From an uncultured Lachnospiraceae bacterium (GTDB taxonomy: Bacteria > Bacillota > Clostridia > Lachnospirales > Lachnospiraceae): a DNA stretch of 64,000 nucleotides. Under the pieces are notes generated by a model. It did not search any database. It saw nothing but the letters and a program-made list of their open reading frames with translations, and was not told the origin of the DNA. Positions 1 to 8,309 of the stretch are shown here, one piece after another (position 1 is the first letter of the stretch; every line of letters starts with the position of its first letter). Made by a program: the position numbers and the translations under genes. The stretch lies in NCBI GenBank assembly GCA_944381635.1, contig CALWLY010000013.1:1-64000 (forward strand), in the 5' to 3' direction.

Positions 1-30
1 AGCTGTTTTTATAAAATGAGCATCAAAAGA

Positions 31-74
31 GGGGCATATCGCATGAGAGATTTATTCTCTCATGCGACAGCCCC
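31..74. terminator. long hairpin, possible terminator
   Basis: A 12-bp perfect stem (39-50 with 56-67, loop TTTAT) is extended by a GGGGC/GCCCC pair (31-35 with 70-74) across a small internal loop. There is only a weak T-rich tail (AATTATTTTA). It probably ends an unseen gene left of the window, or acts in both directions. The rest of 1-199 shows nothing else clear. Confidence 0.5.
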
Positions 75-199
75 AATTATTTTATGTAGAAGATTCGCTA
101 TCTGCTATGTATCTTGGTTATACTGCGTTTCGCAATCGGCATTGTACTTCTTTTCAGGACTGCGTTACAATTTAAAGCAGAAAACGAGGTGAGAAAAGA

Positions 200-1141
200 A
201 TGGGGAAAATGAGAAAAATCTTTCTTTTGCCTGCAGTTTGTATGATGGCATTAAGTCTGGTTTCCTGCAAAGATATGGATAATGAGCAGGTTTTGGTTTC
301 TCAAGAGTCTTCGGAAACAGAAAATACAGCAGCTGTTTTGCCGGAAACAGAAGAGGAAGACAGTGCTCAGGAATTGCAGACAGAAGTGACAGCGTCAGGG
401 GAGCTGACAGTCGGAACACAAATGCAGCGAGGCTTTATCAATGATAACACTTTGCATACCGAGGAATATGGAGATATTCATTTCAGCAGTTATATCCCGG
501 AGAGCTATGATGGCAGCGAGCCCTATGCTTTATTTATCACGCTCCCTGGATGGGAAGGCTTGTATTTTCAGGGCGTTGGAGCGAATATGGGAGAGGATTT
601 CGGCACAGAAGCGCCAAAATACAATGACAAGATGATCGTGCTTTCCACGCAGCTGGATGATTGGGGAGAAAACTCCGCCAATATGACGATTGCTTTGACT
701 GAATATTTTCTTTCCCATTATAATATTGATCCGGAGAAAGTTTATCTGCATGGGATGTCCGGCGGCGGGGAAACCGGTTCGCTGGTTATGGGAATGCGTC
801 CGGAACTTTATACAGCCTATCTGATGACCAGTTCTCAGTGGGACGGCGATCTGGAAGTGCTGGCACAGGCTAGAACCCCTGTGTACATGGCGATTGGAGA
901 AGATGACAGCTACTATGGTTCTTCTTCATTGAAAGAAGCGTATGCAGAGCTTCGGGAATTTTATCTGGAAGAGGGACTTTCAGAGGAGGAAATCGAAAAT
1001 CTTATTGTTTTAGATTTGAAAGAGCAGGAGTATTTCTCAGAAGCCGGTTATTCTGATCAACATGCGGGAGGATTGGCGTTTGCTCACGATGAAGCCATCA
1101 TGGGATGGTTGTTTGGCGAACATGAGGAAGCCTTCGCGTAA
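200..1141 (+). CDS. alpha/beta-hydrolase lipoprotein (esterase/peptidase-like)
   Basis: A 313-aa protein with a lipoprotein signal peptide: basic start, hydrophobic core and lipobox L-V-S-C with Cys23 as the predicted lipidation site. It should be anchored on the outer face of the membrane. An acidic Ser/Glu-rich linker (about 25-75) leads to an alpha/beta-hydrolase domain. The nucleophile elbow H-G-M-S-G-G-G puts the catalytic Ser at about 187. A later G-E-D-D and a C-terminal H-A-G-G or F-A-H-D could supply the Asp and His. It resembles the poorly defined esterase/prolyl-oligopeptidase-like proteins of gut Firmicutes. Substrate unknown. The start has a GAGGTGAG ribosome site just upstream. 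Monocistronic. Confidence 0.8.
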   Translation: MGKMRKIFLLPAVCMMALSLVSCKDMDNEQVLVSQESSETENTAAVLPETEEEDSAQELQTEVTASGELTVGTQMQRGFINDNTLHTEEYGDIHFSSYIPESYDGSEPYALFITLPGWEGLYFQGVGANMGEDFGTEAPKYNDKMIVLSTQLDDWGENSANMTIALTEYFLSHYNIDPEKVYLHGMSGGGETGSLVMGMRPELYTAYLMTSSQWDGDLEVLAQARTPVYMAIGEDDSYYGSSSLKEAYAELREFYLEEGLSEEEIENLIVLDLKEQEYFSEAGYSDQHAGGLAFAHDEAIMGWLFGEHEEAFA

Positions 1142-1261
1142 GATAATTTTATTGAGTGTCAATGGTTAGACAGCTGTAGTTTGCAAAAAAAAGATAGAGC
1201 CCTACAGGCTTGTGTGAAATTTTATTTGACAGCAGTCATAGGTGAAAGAGAGGGATAATGC

Positions 1262-2362
1262 ATGATTTATAAGCAGTTTCAGGATATACAATTATCCAGG
1301 CTTGGTATGGGAAATATGCGTTTGCCTACCAACTGGGGAAAAATCGATAAGAAAAAGGCGGAGGAAATCATTGATTATGCCATGGAGCAGGGAATTAACT
1401 ACTATGATACTGCCTATGTTTATCACCACGGCAAGTCGGAATCCTTTTTGGGAGAAGCCTTGAGCAAGTATCCCAGAGAAAAGTATTATCTGGCTACTAA
1501 ATTTTTTGTGATGGCAAATCCCAATATTGAAAAAGTATTCGAGGAACAACTTCGCAGGCTGCATACAGATTACATTGATTTTTACCTGCTTCACTGCGTC
1601 AATGAAATGACCAGCAGCGCTTACAGGAACCAAAATCGCCGCTACATGGATTTCCTTCTGGAACAAAAGGCGAAAGGGCGGATTCGGCATATCGGATTTT
1701 CGTCCCACGGGAAACCGGATACATTGGAGCAATTTTTGAATTGGTCAGATGCTTTTGAATTTGTCCAGATACAGCTTAACTATTTGGACTGGACTATGCA
1801 GAATGCAAAGCGTCAGTACGAGATTATCACGGAACATGGTCTGCCTGTATGGGTTATGGAGCCGGTGCGGGGCGGACGATTGGCATCCCTTGGAAAATAT
1901 GATGCTGTCTTGAAAGAAGCCAAGCCGGAATGGTCTGTTCCTGCATGGGCGTTTCACTGGCTGATGGGATTGCCGGGTGTGACCATGATTTTGAGCGGAA
2001 TGAGTACAATGGAGCAGATTCGGGATAATGTGTCCACGTTTCAAAAGGATGAGCCATTGACAGCGGAGCAGAATATGCTGTTGATGAACGTGGCTGCGGG
2101 TTATGAATCCAAACTGGCAGTGCAGTGTACTGCCTGCCGGTATTGCTGCGACGACTGTCCGAAAGGCATTGATATTCCCAGGTGGATGAACTTTTATAAT
2201 GAATTGGCCCTGAACAAAGATAAGAGCGCATGGGAAAAGGCCATGCAGGAATCCGTCAATCCCACGGACTGCATTGGCTGTGGGCAGTGTACTTCGCACT
2301 GTCCGCAGAATATAGATGTCCCCGGCTATCTGGAAGAACTTTCTTCCTGGCCGGTGCGATGA
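1262..2362 (+). CDS. aldo/keto reductase with two C-terminal 4Fe-4S motifs
   Basis: A 366-aa protein. The N-terminal TIM-barrel aldo/keto reductase domain (about 1-270) shows the substrate-side motif Y-D-T-A-Y-V-Y-H-H-G-K-S-E and the H-I-G-F-S-S-H strand. The C-terminus adds two ferredoxin-like cysteine clusters, C-T-A-C-R-Y-C-C-D-D-C-P and C-I-G-C-G-Q-C-T-S-H-C-P, which should bind 4Fe-4S. This architecture is common in anaerobic Clostridia and is usually annotated only as aldo/keto reductase. The clusters suggest electron input from ferredoxin rather than purely from NADPH. Substrate unknown. Ribosome site AAAGAGAGGG precedes the ATG. Confidence 0.88.
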   Translation: MIYKQFQDIQLSRLGMGNMRLPTNWGKIDKKKAEEIIDYAMEQGINYYDTAYVYHHGKSESFLGEALSKYPREKYYLATKFFVMANPNIEKVFEEQLRRLHTDYIDFYLLHCVNEMTSSAYRNQNRRYMDFLLEQKAKGRIRHIGFSSHGKPDTLEQFLNWSDAFEFVQIQLNYLDWTMQNAKRQYEIITEHGLPVWVMEPVRGGRLASLGKYDAVLKEAKPEWSVPAWAFHWLMGLPGVTMILSGMSTMEQIRDNVSTFQKDEPLTAEQNMLLMNVAAGYESKLAVQCTACRYCCDDCPKGIDIPRWMNFYNELALNKDKSAWEKAMQESVNPTDCIGCGQCTSHCPQNIDVPGYLEELSSWPVR

Positions 2363-2461
2363 GCATTTTTTGCAGGACAACATGGCATTTTGCTGTGCTG
2401 CCCTGCTTTTTTGCGTTTCATGACCCGCCCGCCTTTGTTATCTCCCCGATAAATGGGAAGT

Positions 2462-2818
2462 TCACTTATTGCTCCATATCATTTGACCGCCCAAATAAAT
2501 ATTTTCTATTCCATCTATATCAATAGATGTTTGGTATTCACCGCTTGAAAACAGAAAAGATACAAGTACTTTTTTTGCACTTATGAACAAGTCTTTTCCC
2601 TCTTGTTTAAATTTCCATCCCCTAAGCGCAACAGCAGGTTCTTTTGCGGATACTTGCAATTCCAAAATTGAGTTATTTTGTGAGATATTATATGCCAATT
2701 GATTTCCATCAATCGGTTCTCCTATTATAAATAAACTTGATAAAATGTATAATACAATAAGCCCTAAAATGGCAATACCTATCCCTAGTTTCTTCTTCAC
2801 AATATGTTCCTCCACCAA
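2462..2818 (-). CDS. small single-pass membrane protein, unknown function
   Basis: A 118-aa protein with one strong transmembrane segment near the N-terminus (about 10-32, rich in I/L/V). A roughly 85-residue extracytoplasmic part follows with no motif I recognise. Its beta-rich pattern (alternating hydrophobic residues, W-K-F, Y-Q-T-S-I-D-I-D-G-I) suggests a small sandwich domain. It converges on the aldo/keto reductase gene, with a ribosome-site-like GGAGGAAC just upstream of the start on the minus strand. Real gene likely, function unknown. Confidence 0.6.
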   Translation of the reverse strand: MVEEHIVKKKLGIGIAILGLIVLYILSSLFIIGEPIDGNQLAYNISQNNSILELQVSAKEPAVALRGWKFKQEGKDLFISAKKVLVSFLFSSGEYQTSIDIDGIENIYLGGQMIWSNK

Positions 2819-2892
2819 TTCAGATTTGTCACTTTATCTTATGTTTTATTGTACCATGTTCAAGGTTTAAATTCTATCAGTTCCCCTTTCTT

Positions 2893-3075
2893 ACCCTGGC
2901 AGCCAGGTACCGTCATCTCGGGAGTATCCATCCGAAACAGGATGTGGTTCCCATTGACATTGTTCTGAACTACATTCTGGAACAGCACGTCAGTGCGGTT
3001 TTCCGAATGGCGCGGGCTGAACTGTTACAGTTTACCAAAAGCAGAAAAGAAATGACAATGCTTAAAAGCGCATGA
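2893..3075 (+). pseudogene. C-terminal gene remnant
   Basis: An open stretch of about 60 codons ends at TGA 3073-3075 with no start codon or ribosome site. Its translation (T-L-A-A-R-Y-R-H-L-G-S ... E-M-T-M-L-K-S-A) reads like a real helical protein tail and has higher GC than the sequence around it. I take it as the 3-prime end of a gene whose front is lost. Family not recognised. It occupies most of the 2819-3122 gap. Confidence 0.35.
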
Positions 3076-3122
3076 TATATTATAAGCAAAGGCAAATCGG
3101 GATTGTTGGAGGATAAGTGATT

Positions 3123-3779
3123 ATGAATAAGGTATGGTCTGAACTAAATAAAACAATGCAAGCGCAAATCAAAAAGAAAGATACTTATGAAGCAGGTATT
3201 GACACATTATTTGATTTGCGAAATCAGTTAATGGAAACCTTAACATCATTTAAGGAGGAATTAAGCAGAGAAGATTTTGACGCAATTCCATTTATAAATG
3301 CAGACGGTTACCATAGTAAAACGATTGCATATTCAATTTGGCATATTTTTCGTATTGAAGATATAGTTGCACATACATTGATAAGTGAAAACGAGCAAGT
3401 GTTTTTTTCGTGCAATTATCAAGAACGTATTAATTCGCCTATAATTACAACAGGAAATGAACTTGTAAAAGAGCAGATTGCGGATTTTTCAAAACAACTT
3501 AACTTGAAAGAACTTTATTCATATATTTTTGAGGTAAAGGATAGCACCGAGAAGATAATCAAGAGTTTATCCTATGATGAATTGAAAAGGAAAATATCCG
3601 AAGAGAGAAAAGAAGAGTTAAAATTATTAAACGTTGTAAGTAATGATGAAAATGCAATTTGGCTTATTGATTATTGGTGCGGTAAAGATATTCGAGGGCT
3701 AATACAAATGCCATTTTCAAGACATTGGATTATGCACATAGAAGCAAGTTTGCGTATAAAGAACAAGATACATTCATAG
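3123..3779 (+). CDS. DinB-like four-helix protein
   Basis: A 218-aa, largely helical protein with histidines spaced as in the DinB/YfiT metalloenzyme superfamily: Y-H in the first helix pair, I-W-H-I-F-R-I-E-D in the second, and F-S-R-H-W-I-M-H near the C-terminus. Family members bind a divalent metal, and many act as thiol-dependent transferases or have no known role. ATG 3123 is preferred because GGAGG lies at 3108-3112; GTG 3117 is an in-frame alternative but sits too close to the ribosome site. AT-rich compared with its neighbours, so probably acquired. Confidence 0.7.
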   Translation: MNKVWSELNKTMQAQIKKKDTYEAGIDTLFDLRNQLMETLTSFKEELSREDFDAIPFINADGYHSKTIAYSIWHIFRIEDIVAHTLISENEQVFFSCNYQERINSPIITTGNELVKEQIADFSKQLNLKELYSYIFEVKDSTEKIIKSLSYDELKRKISEERKEELKLLNVVSNDENAIWLIDYWCGKDIRGLIQMPFSRHWIMHIEASLRIKNKIHS

Positions 3780-3890
3780 TCGTGAAGGATATACAGATTC
3801 CTTAGGGCGGTAGGTCCGCATTTGAATTTGAAAGAATTTTATGAAGTGTTAAATAATGACATGATACTAATCCGGGTAGGGGATGGAATT

Positions 3891-4331
3891 ATGATTAGAG
3901 AAGCAAATAAAAATGATTTAGATGAAATATTGCAGCTATATCTGTATCTTCATGAGAAAAGCATTCCGGAAGATTCAGGGCGATTGAGAAATACATGGAA
4001 TAATATTATAAATGATTCAAATTATCATCTTATCGTCTGTGAAGTTGAGGGTAAAATTGTGGCATCTTGTGTATGTGTGATTATTCCGAACCTCACAAGA
4101 AATGTTCGTCCATATGCATTTATAGAAAATGTCGTGACACATGGAGAATATCGAAAAAAAGGTTATGGTACTGCTTGCCTGAACTACGCAAGGCAGATTG
4201 CAGAAGAGAATAACTGCTATAAAATGATGCTGCTTACGGGTTCAAAGGAAGAAAGTGTATTAAACTTCTATCGAAATGTCGGGTATAACAGTGCAGATAA
4301 AACAGCATTTATTCAGTGGATTGACGCGTGA
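3891..4331 (+). CDS. GNAT-family N-acetyltransferase
   Basis: A 146-aa single-domain GNAT. It starts with the typical M-I-R-E-A-N-K-N-D strand and contains the acetyl-CoA-binding motif A, V-V-T-H-G-E-Y-R-K-K-G-Y-G-T (R/Q-x-x-G-x-G/A pattern), then L-L-T-G-S-K-E-E and the closing F-Y-R-N-V-G-Y. The frame is open back to a TTG at 3822, but the family begins at ATG 3891, which has a purine-rich ribosome site (GGGGATGG). Acceptor unknown. Located between the DinB-like gene and the first 116-bp direct repeat. Confidence 0.8.
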   Translation: MIREANKNDLDEILQLYLYLHEKSIPEDSGRLRNTWNNIINDSNYHLIVCEVEGKIVASCVCVIIPNLTRNVRPYAFIENVVTHGEYRKKGYGTACLNYARQIAEENNCYKMMLLTGSKEESVLNFYRNVGYNSADKTAFIQWIDA

Positions 4332-4336
4332 ATCAC

Positions 4337-4452
4337 AGCATTGAAAAATTTGGGTATCTGTAAAAAAAGCCACGCTTTGAGAGTGTTTGTTTCACCTCAA
4401 AGCGTGGTTTTTTGCAGTTGTACAAGCACCTAATGAAAACTTTATTTTAATT
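4337..4452 (+). repeat. 116-bp direct repeat, copy 1
   Basis: It matches 5827-5942 over its whole length with scattered substitutions and no visible length change. It contains a terminator hairpin at 4369-4413. The pair brackets the AraC-phosphotransferase fusion gene. The right edge ends in TTTTAATT, which in copy 2 is the 3-prime end of the minus-strand decarboxylase-like gene, so copy 2 looks ancestral and copy 1 duplicated. Confidence 0.85.
4369..4413 (+). terminator. rho-independent terminator in direct repeat 1
   Basis: Stem GCCACGCTTTGA with TCAAAGCGTGG, followed by TTTTTT. An A-run on the left side makes it potentially bidirectional. It should terminate the GNAT gene transcript. Confidence 0.85.
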
Positions 4453-4532
4453 CAGCAAAACAGGAAAGGTATTTTTCAATTTATGTGCTATTCTATATAC
4501 GTAGCTACAGAACAATAAATGGAGTGAAGTTA

Positions 4533-5828
4533 ATGGACTACCGAAAAAGCATACAGGACAGCCTTGATTATATAGAGGACAATTTGAAGACTTCTATCAC
4601 AGCCACGGAGCTTTCCGAGAGGGCAGGATATTCCCTGTTTCATTACTACAGGCTGTTCCAATCAGCCGTTGGAATGCCAGTGATGCAATATGTTCTTAGG
4701 CGCAGGCTTGTTCATGCGATTTATGAAATTCGATGCGGCTGCAAAAGGATGGATGTGATACTGGAATACGGTTTTGACACCTATGCTGGATTCTACAAAG
4801 CTTTTCGGCGCGAATTTGACTGCACTCCCTCCGCTTTTATAAAAAAAGGGCGAGCTAAACGACCTTACAAAATGGATTTGTATAAGGAGGACTATATGGT
4901 ATCGCATAAGAAAGCTTTGGAGGTTTTGAAGCACTGGAAATTAGAAAATGAAACAATCTCTGATGTTTACCATGAGAGCAATGGTGAAAAAAATAACAGA
5001 GCCTTTTATGTCGGAAAAGATTTTGTATTGAAGGTTTCTAAAAATTCTGCAGAAGTAAAAAATGCAATTGCGCTTTGCAATGCAATAAAAGACGCTGGTT
5101 TATGTATATCTTCCCCAATCGAAACAACGGATGGGCGAGCATACGTGCAGGAGGGCGAACTGTTTTTCTATGTAACCCGGAGAATCTATGGCACACAAAT
5201 GATTGCACATGAATTTTATGAAGGAGATTATATCGCAAAGGCAAGATTTGTCGGCAAAATCATTGGGCAGCTGCATCTTGTTTTGTGCCAGGTTAAAACA
5301 CCGGTAAATGACGTAAATCTATATGAATCTGTAAAGAATTGGGCATTGCCGAAAGCAAAAGATATTTTGTCGCTTTCGGAGTCGTTTTGCCGGGGGTATT
5401 TGAATGAATTTGGAAAACTGTATGACAAGTTGCCTAAGCAAATCATTCATCGTGATCCGAACCCGTCAAACATTATCCTGTCCCAGGACGAATGGGGTTT
5501 TCTTGACTTTGAACTGTCGGAGAAAAACCTGCGTATTTATGATCCCTGCTATGCAGCTACGGCAATTTTGAGTGAGAGTTTTGATGAAAAAGACCAAACA
5601 AAGCTGTCAAAGTGGATAGAAATATATCGAAATATTCTTTGGGGTTATGACAGCGTAGTTACACTTACCAAGGAGGAAGCGATTGCACTTCCTTATGTGG
5701 TCATGGCGAATCAGCTGGTTTGCACAGCGTGGTTTTCCAAGCAGGATAAATACACGGAAATTTTTGAGACAAATAAACGCATGACCCTATGGCTAATCAC
5801 TATTTTTGATGAATTAAAGCTTAATTAG
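4533..5828 (+). CDS. AraC-type DNA-binding domain fused to a phosphotransferase (APH/ChoK) domain
   Basis: A 431-aa two-domain protein. Residues about 1-105 are a double helix-turn-helix AraC/XylS domain (S-L-D-Y-I-E-D-N-L then E-Y-G-F-D-T-Y-A-G-F-Y-K-A-F-R-R-E-F). Residues about 120-430 are an aminoglycoside/choline kinase-like fold with catalytic loop H-R-D-P-N-P-S-N (H306, R307, D308, N313) and the metal-binding strand F-L-D-F-E. Both catalytic positions are intact. The pairing suggests a regulator that senses or modifies a small hydroxylated ligand. ATG 4533 is chosen over upstream 4485 because the AraC domain begins there and GGAGTGAAG precedes it. Flanked by 116-bp direct repeats. Confidence 0.8.
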   Translation: MDYRKSIQDSLDYIEDNLKTSITATELSERAGYSLFHYYRLFQSAVGMPVMQYVLRRRLVHAIYEIRCGCKRMDVILEYGFDTYAGFYKAFRREFDCTPSAFIKKGRAKRPYKMDLYKEDYMVSHKKALEVLKHWKLENETISDVYHESNGEKNNRAFYVGKDFVLKVSKNSAEVKNAIALCNAIKDAGLCISSPIETTDGRAYVQEGELFFYVTRRIYGTQMIAHEFYEGDYIAKARFVGKIIGQLHLVLCQVKTPVNDVNLYESVKNWALPKAKDILSLSESFCRGYLNEFGKLYDKLPKQIIHRDPNPSNIILSQDEWGFLDFELSEKNLRIYDPCYAATAILSESFDEKDQTKLSKWIEIYRNILWGYDSVVTLTKEEAIALPYVVMANQLVCTAWFSKQDKYTEIFETNKRMTLWLITIFDELKLN

Positions 5829-5942
5829 CATTGAAAAATTTTGGTATCTGTCAAAAAAGCCACGCTTTGAAAGTGTTTGTTTCACTTCAAAGCGTGGTTT
5901 TTTGCAGCTGTACAAGCAGTTAACGAAAACGTTACTTTAATT
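5827..5942 (+). repeat. 116-bp direct repeat, copy 2
   Basis: Second copy of the 4337-4452 repeat, offset by 1490 bp. It overlaps the stop codon of the minus-strand gene at 5937-6626 and contains the hairpin at 5859-5903. Confidence 0.85.
5859..5903. terminator. bidirectional terminator in direct repeat 2
   Basis: Stem GCCACGCTTTGA/TTCAAAGCGTGG, with an A-run on the left and TTTTTT on the right. It lies between convergent genes (AraC fusion on plus, decarboxylase-like gene on minus) and can serve both. Confidence 0.85.
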
Positions 5943-6626
5943 TTCTGCTGCCTTGTTGATACAGGTAATGGCATTCAGGCTTCTGGGATAGCCGATGTAA
6001 GGCAGGCACTGGGATACGACCCGAATGAGAAAATCTTTGTCATTGCCCAGGTTCATGTTTCCTTTGGAGTGGGCGATAAGCTGCGGTTCGCAGCCGCCCT
6101 GTGCAGCCAGAAAACAGAAAGTGATCATTTCCCGCTGTGCGAGCGTGAGTCCGGTGCGGGTGTAGTAATCCCCAAAGCAGTTGGCAGCCAGCCAACGGTT
6201 GATATGTCCGCTTTTCCATGCCTCCAGCATTTGCGGACCGAAAATATCCGCCTGAGCCTGAGCGCCCTTTTCCAGACGGTTTTCCATAGTTGTTGTGGCC
6301 TGGCCTTCCAGAGGAAGTTTTACGCCACGAGCTTCCAGAATTTCATTGGCGATGTCTAAAAAAGGAAGAACTCTGCCGATACCAAGGTAATCTACTGCCT
6401 GGTAAATAATTTCCTTGGCCATGACCGGAGTAATTCCGGCGTCCAGAGCGCGGGGCAGTTCCAGACGAAACTCATCTGTGCCCTGGCATCCTAACAGGGT
6501 GGCAAGAATTGCCATATGGCGGGTGGTTTCTTCCAGCTGCTGACCTGGTTCCTTTACCACTTCCTCAAAAGCAAAGTGCTCAAAGCGCTCCATAAATTCG
6601 GGATCGGTCTTACGATAATCTTTCAT
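5937..6626 (-). CDS. carboxymuconolactone decarboxylase-family protein
   Basis: A 229-aa, all-helical protein that appears to carry two CMD/AhpD-like repeats: residues about 15-95 (A-I-L-A-T-L-L-G-C-Q-G-T-D-E-F) and about 130-215 (R-E-M-I-T-F-C-F-L-A-A-Q-G-G-C-E-P-Q-L). Each repeat has one cysteine rather than the C-x-x-C of AhpD peroxidase, so a lactone decarboxylase-like or other small-molecule role is more likely than thiol peroxidase activity. It sits downstream of a MerR regulator on the same strand, 32 bp apart, and probably shares its transcript. Its 3-prime end is inside direct repeat copy 2. Confidence 0.82.
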   Translation of the reverse strand: MKDYRKTDPEFMERFEHFAFEEVVKEPGQQLEETTRHMAILATLLGCQGTDEFRLELPRALDAGITPVMAKEIIYQAVDYLGIGRVLPFLDIANEILEARGVKLPLEGQATTTMENRLEKGAQAQADIFGPQMLEAWKSGHINRWLAANCFGDYYTRTGLTLAQREMITFCFLAAQGGCEPQLIAHSKGNMNLGNDKDFLIRVVSQCLPYIGYPRSLNAITCINKAAEN

Positions 6627-6658
6627 AAAGCATTAACTCCTTTCGTAAAAAATCAGAT

Positions 6659-7051
6659 TTACTGTTTGGTGTTACGGCTTGTTTTTCTCGCGGCGGGTTT
6701 GTTTTCCTCCTGCTGTCTGCGGATGTGATAGCGCAGATAGTCCAACCGTTCCAATTGCTTTTCCCGAAAGTGGATTTCATCCAGGGTGTCCGCACGTTTT
6801 TTGTTGAGCAGCCGCAGGCGCTGGGCTTCCGTATCTTTTTCCTCCAACAGTTTCATATAGGTTTCCACTTCAGAACTTTCGAATCCTATATCATGCAGGG
6901 TCATGATCAGGCTTAGACGCTCCAAATCTGTATCGTCGTACTGCCAGTCGCCCATTACTTTTTTGACTGCGCCGCACAATCCCCAGCTTTCGTATTCCCG
7001 CAGGATATTCATGGGGATATTGTAGCGTTCACTTACTTCATAGATGGTCAT
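6659..7051 (-). CDS. MerR-family transcriptional regulator
   Basis: A 130-aa regulator. The N-terminal winged helix-turn-helix (M-T-I-Y-E-V-S-E-R-Y-N-I-P; then L-R-E-Y-E-S-W-G-L) is followed by the coiled coil about 75-115 that dimerises MerR proteins. The C-terminus is short and basic with no metal-binding cysteines, so it probably answers to an organic or redox signal. First gene of the pair with the decarboxylase-like protein. Its C-terminal half is clearly related to the stand-alone protein encoded at 10469-10705. Confidence 0.85.
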   Translation of the reverse strand: MTIYEVSERYNIPMNILREYESWGLCGAVKKVMGDWQYDDTDLERLSLIMTLHDIGFESSEVETYMKLLEEKDTEAQRLRLLNKKRADTLDEIHFREKQLERLDYLRYHIRRQQEENKPAARKTSRNTKQ

Positions 7052-7114
7052 TTTTTCACCCCTTTCGGTCGTAACACCTGTAGTGTAATGCTTTTGCGGG
7101 GTAATGTCTAATGC

Positions 7115-8005
7115 TTATGTTAAATCCTGAACTATTCCTGATATGTATGTCTTGGAATGGTCAATAAATGCCGCTGCTACAGGGGAAAAAATCTGTGCTT
7201 TTTTCCACACGAGTACTGTGCCGGTCTCAAATTTTGGGGACAGCGGAACAAAAACAAGCCCTTCATAGGTACAGTCCAGCTTCAGCGTGAGAACGCAGCT
7301 TCCGCTGTCGCGTGCCAGGGAAGCCAGATTGTAAAGCAAATTGCCGCTGGCAATGATATGCAGATTTTCAGCGTAGGAACCAAACCAGTGGAGCAGTTCG
7401 TTTTGTACATTTTCCCGCTCCGGCATAATCAGCGGCACATCGGATAAGTCCTCCGGGGTAACGCTGGATTTTGAAGCCAGGTCAGAATCTTCTCTTACCA
7501 TAATGCCCCAATGTTCCCGGATTGGCGTGCGGACAAAGCTGTATTTCGTAATGTCCACAGGATCCTGCAGGAGTCCCACATCTAAAAGTCCCCGCTCAAT
7601 GCGTTCTTTGATATTGTCGGAGTTGCCGCTGTAAATTTTGAAAGATACCAGTGGATTTTCTTTCTGGAAGGAAGTGATTAGCTGTGTGAGAAAACGGGAG
7701 CTTCGCAATTCTCCGCTTCCTATCGTAACCGTACCTGCCAGCGGCTCCTGCTTGTGCTGGAAATCATTTTTTGTCTTTTCTGCAAGGGTGACAATTTCCT
7801 CAGCGCGCCGCCGTAAAAGCATCCCATCTTCTGTGAGAATGATACGATGCTTGCTGCGGAGAAACAAGGTAACTCCAAGCTCCTCCTCCAGCTGCATCAG
7901 CTGGCGGGATAGAGTAGGTTGAGTCAGATGCAATAAATTGGCCGCTTTGGTAATGTTTTCTTCTCGAGCGACCATCAGAAAGTATTTCAGTACACGAATT
8001 TCCAA
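7115..8005 (-). CDS. LysR-type transcriptional regulator
   Basis: A 296-aa LysR protein. The N-terminal helix-turn-helix M-E-I-R-V-L-K-Y-F-L-M-V-A-R-E-E-N-I-T-K-A-A ... L-T-Q-P-T-L-S-R-Q is typical, followed by a linker helix and a periplasmic-binding-like effector domain (about 90-290). It is divergent from the aldo/keto reductase gene at 8310, whose promoter region it probably controls. It also sits directly upstream of the MerR gene on the same strand. Effector unknown. Confidence 0.9.
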   Translation of the reverse strand: MEIRVLKYFLMVAREENITKAANLLHLTQPTLSRQLMQLEEELGVTLFLRSKHRIILTEDGMLLRRRAEEIVTLAEKTKNDFQHKQEPLAGTVTIGSGELRSSRFLTQLITSFQKENPLVSFKIYSGNSDNIKERIERGLLDVGLLQDPVDITKYSFVRTPIREHWGIMVREDSDLASKSSVTPEDLSDVPLIMPERENVQNELLHWFGSYAENLHIIASGNLLYNLASLARDSGSCVLTLKLDCTYEGLVFVPLSPKFETGTVLVWKKAQIFSPVAAAFIDHSKTYISGIVQDLT

Positions 8006-8309
8006 AGTTTAACGCCCCTTTCTTTTAAAAGGATACCATGAGAATTTGCTGAATGCAACATAGATAAGCATGTATTATGCTCAAAACGCATTTTTACGGA
8101 TTTTACCCAGGCACCGGAAAGAAGTGCAGTAAAAGTCAGCAGCGAAGAGAAAATTTGTCATTCCTCACAGGCATGGTAAAAAATAAAATATAGGTATTTG
8201 CTGTTCGGAAAAAGTGAAATTATACTGAAACTGTAAAAAGAGGAAAATAATACAGAAAATAGAATAGAAATCCGGAAACGAAAGGCAGATTTTCAGAGGA
8301 GGAATCAGG
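8006..8309. other. divergent intergenic region, LysR and aldo/keto reductase genes
   Basis: 304 bp between two divergent start codons. It holds the palindromic operator candidate at 8067-8081. GAGGAGGAATC just before ATG 8310 is the ribosome site of the reductase gene. No other ORF or RNA seen. Confidence 0.6.
8067..8081. promoter_or_regulatory. candidate LysR operator
   Basis: Inverted repeat AGCAT-N5-ATGCT, 15 bp, located 62 bp upstream of the LysR start and in the divergent region. LysR regulators commonly bind such interrupted palindromes near their own gene. Binding is inferred only. Confidence 0.35.
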
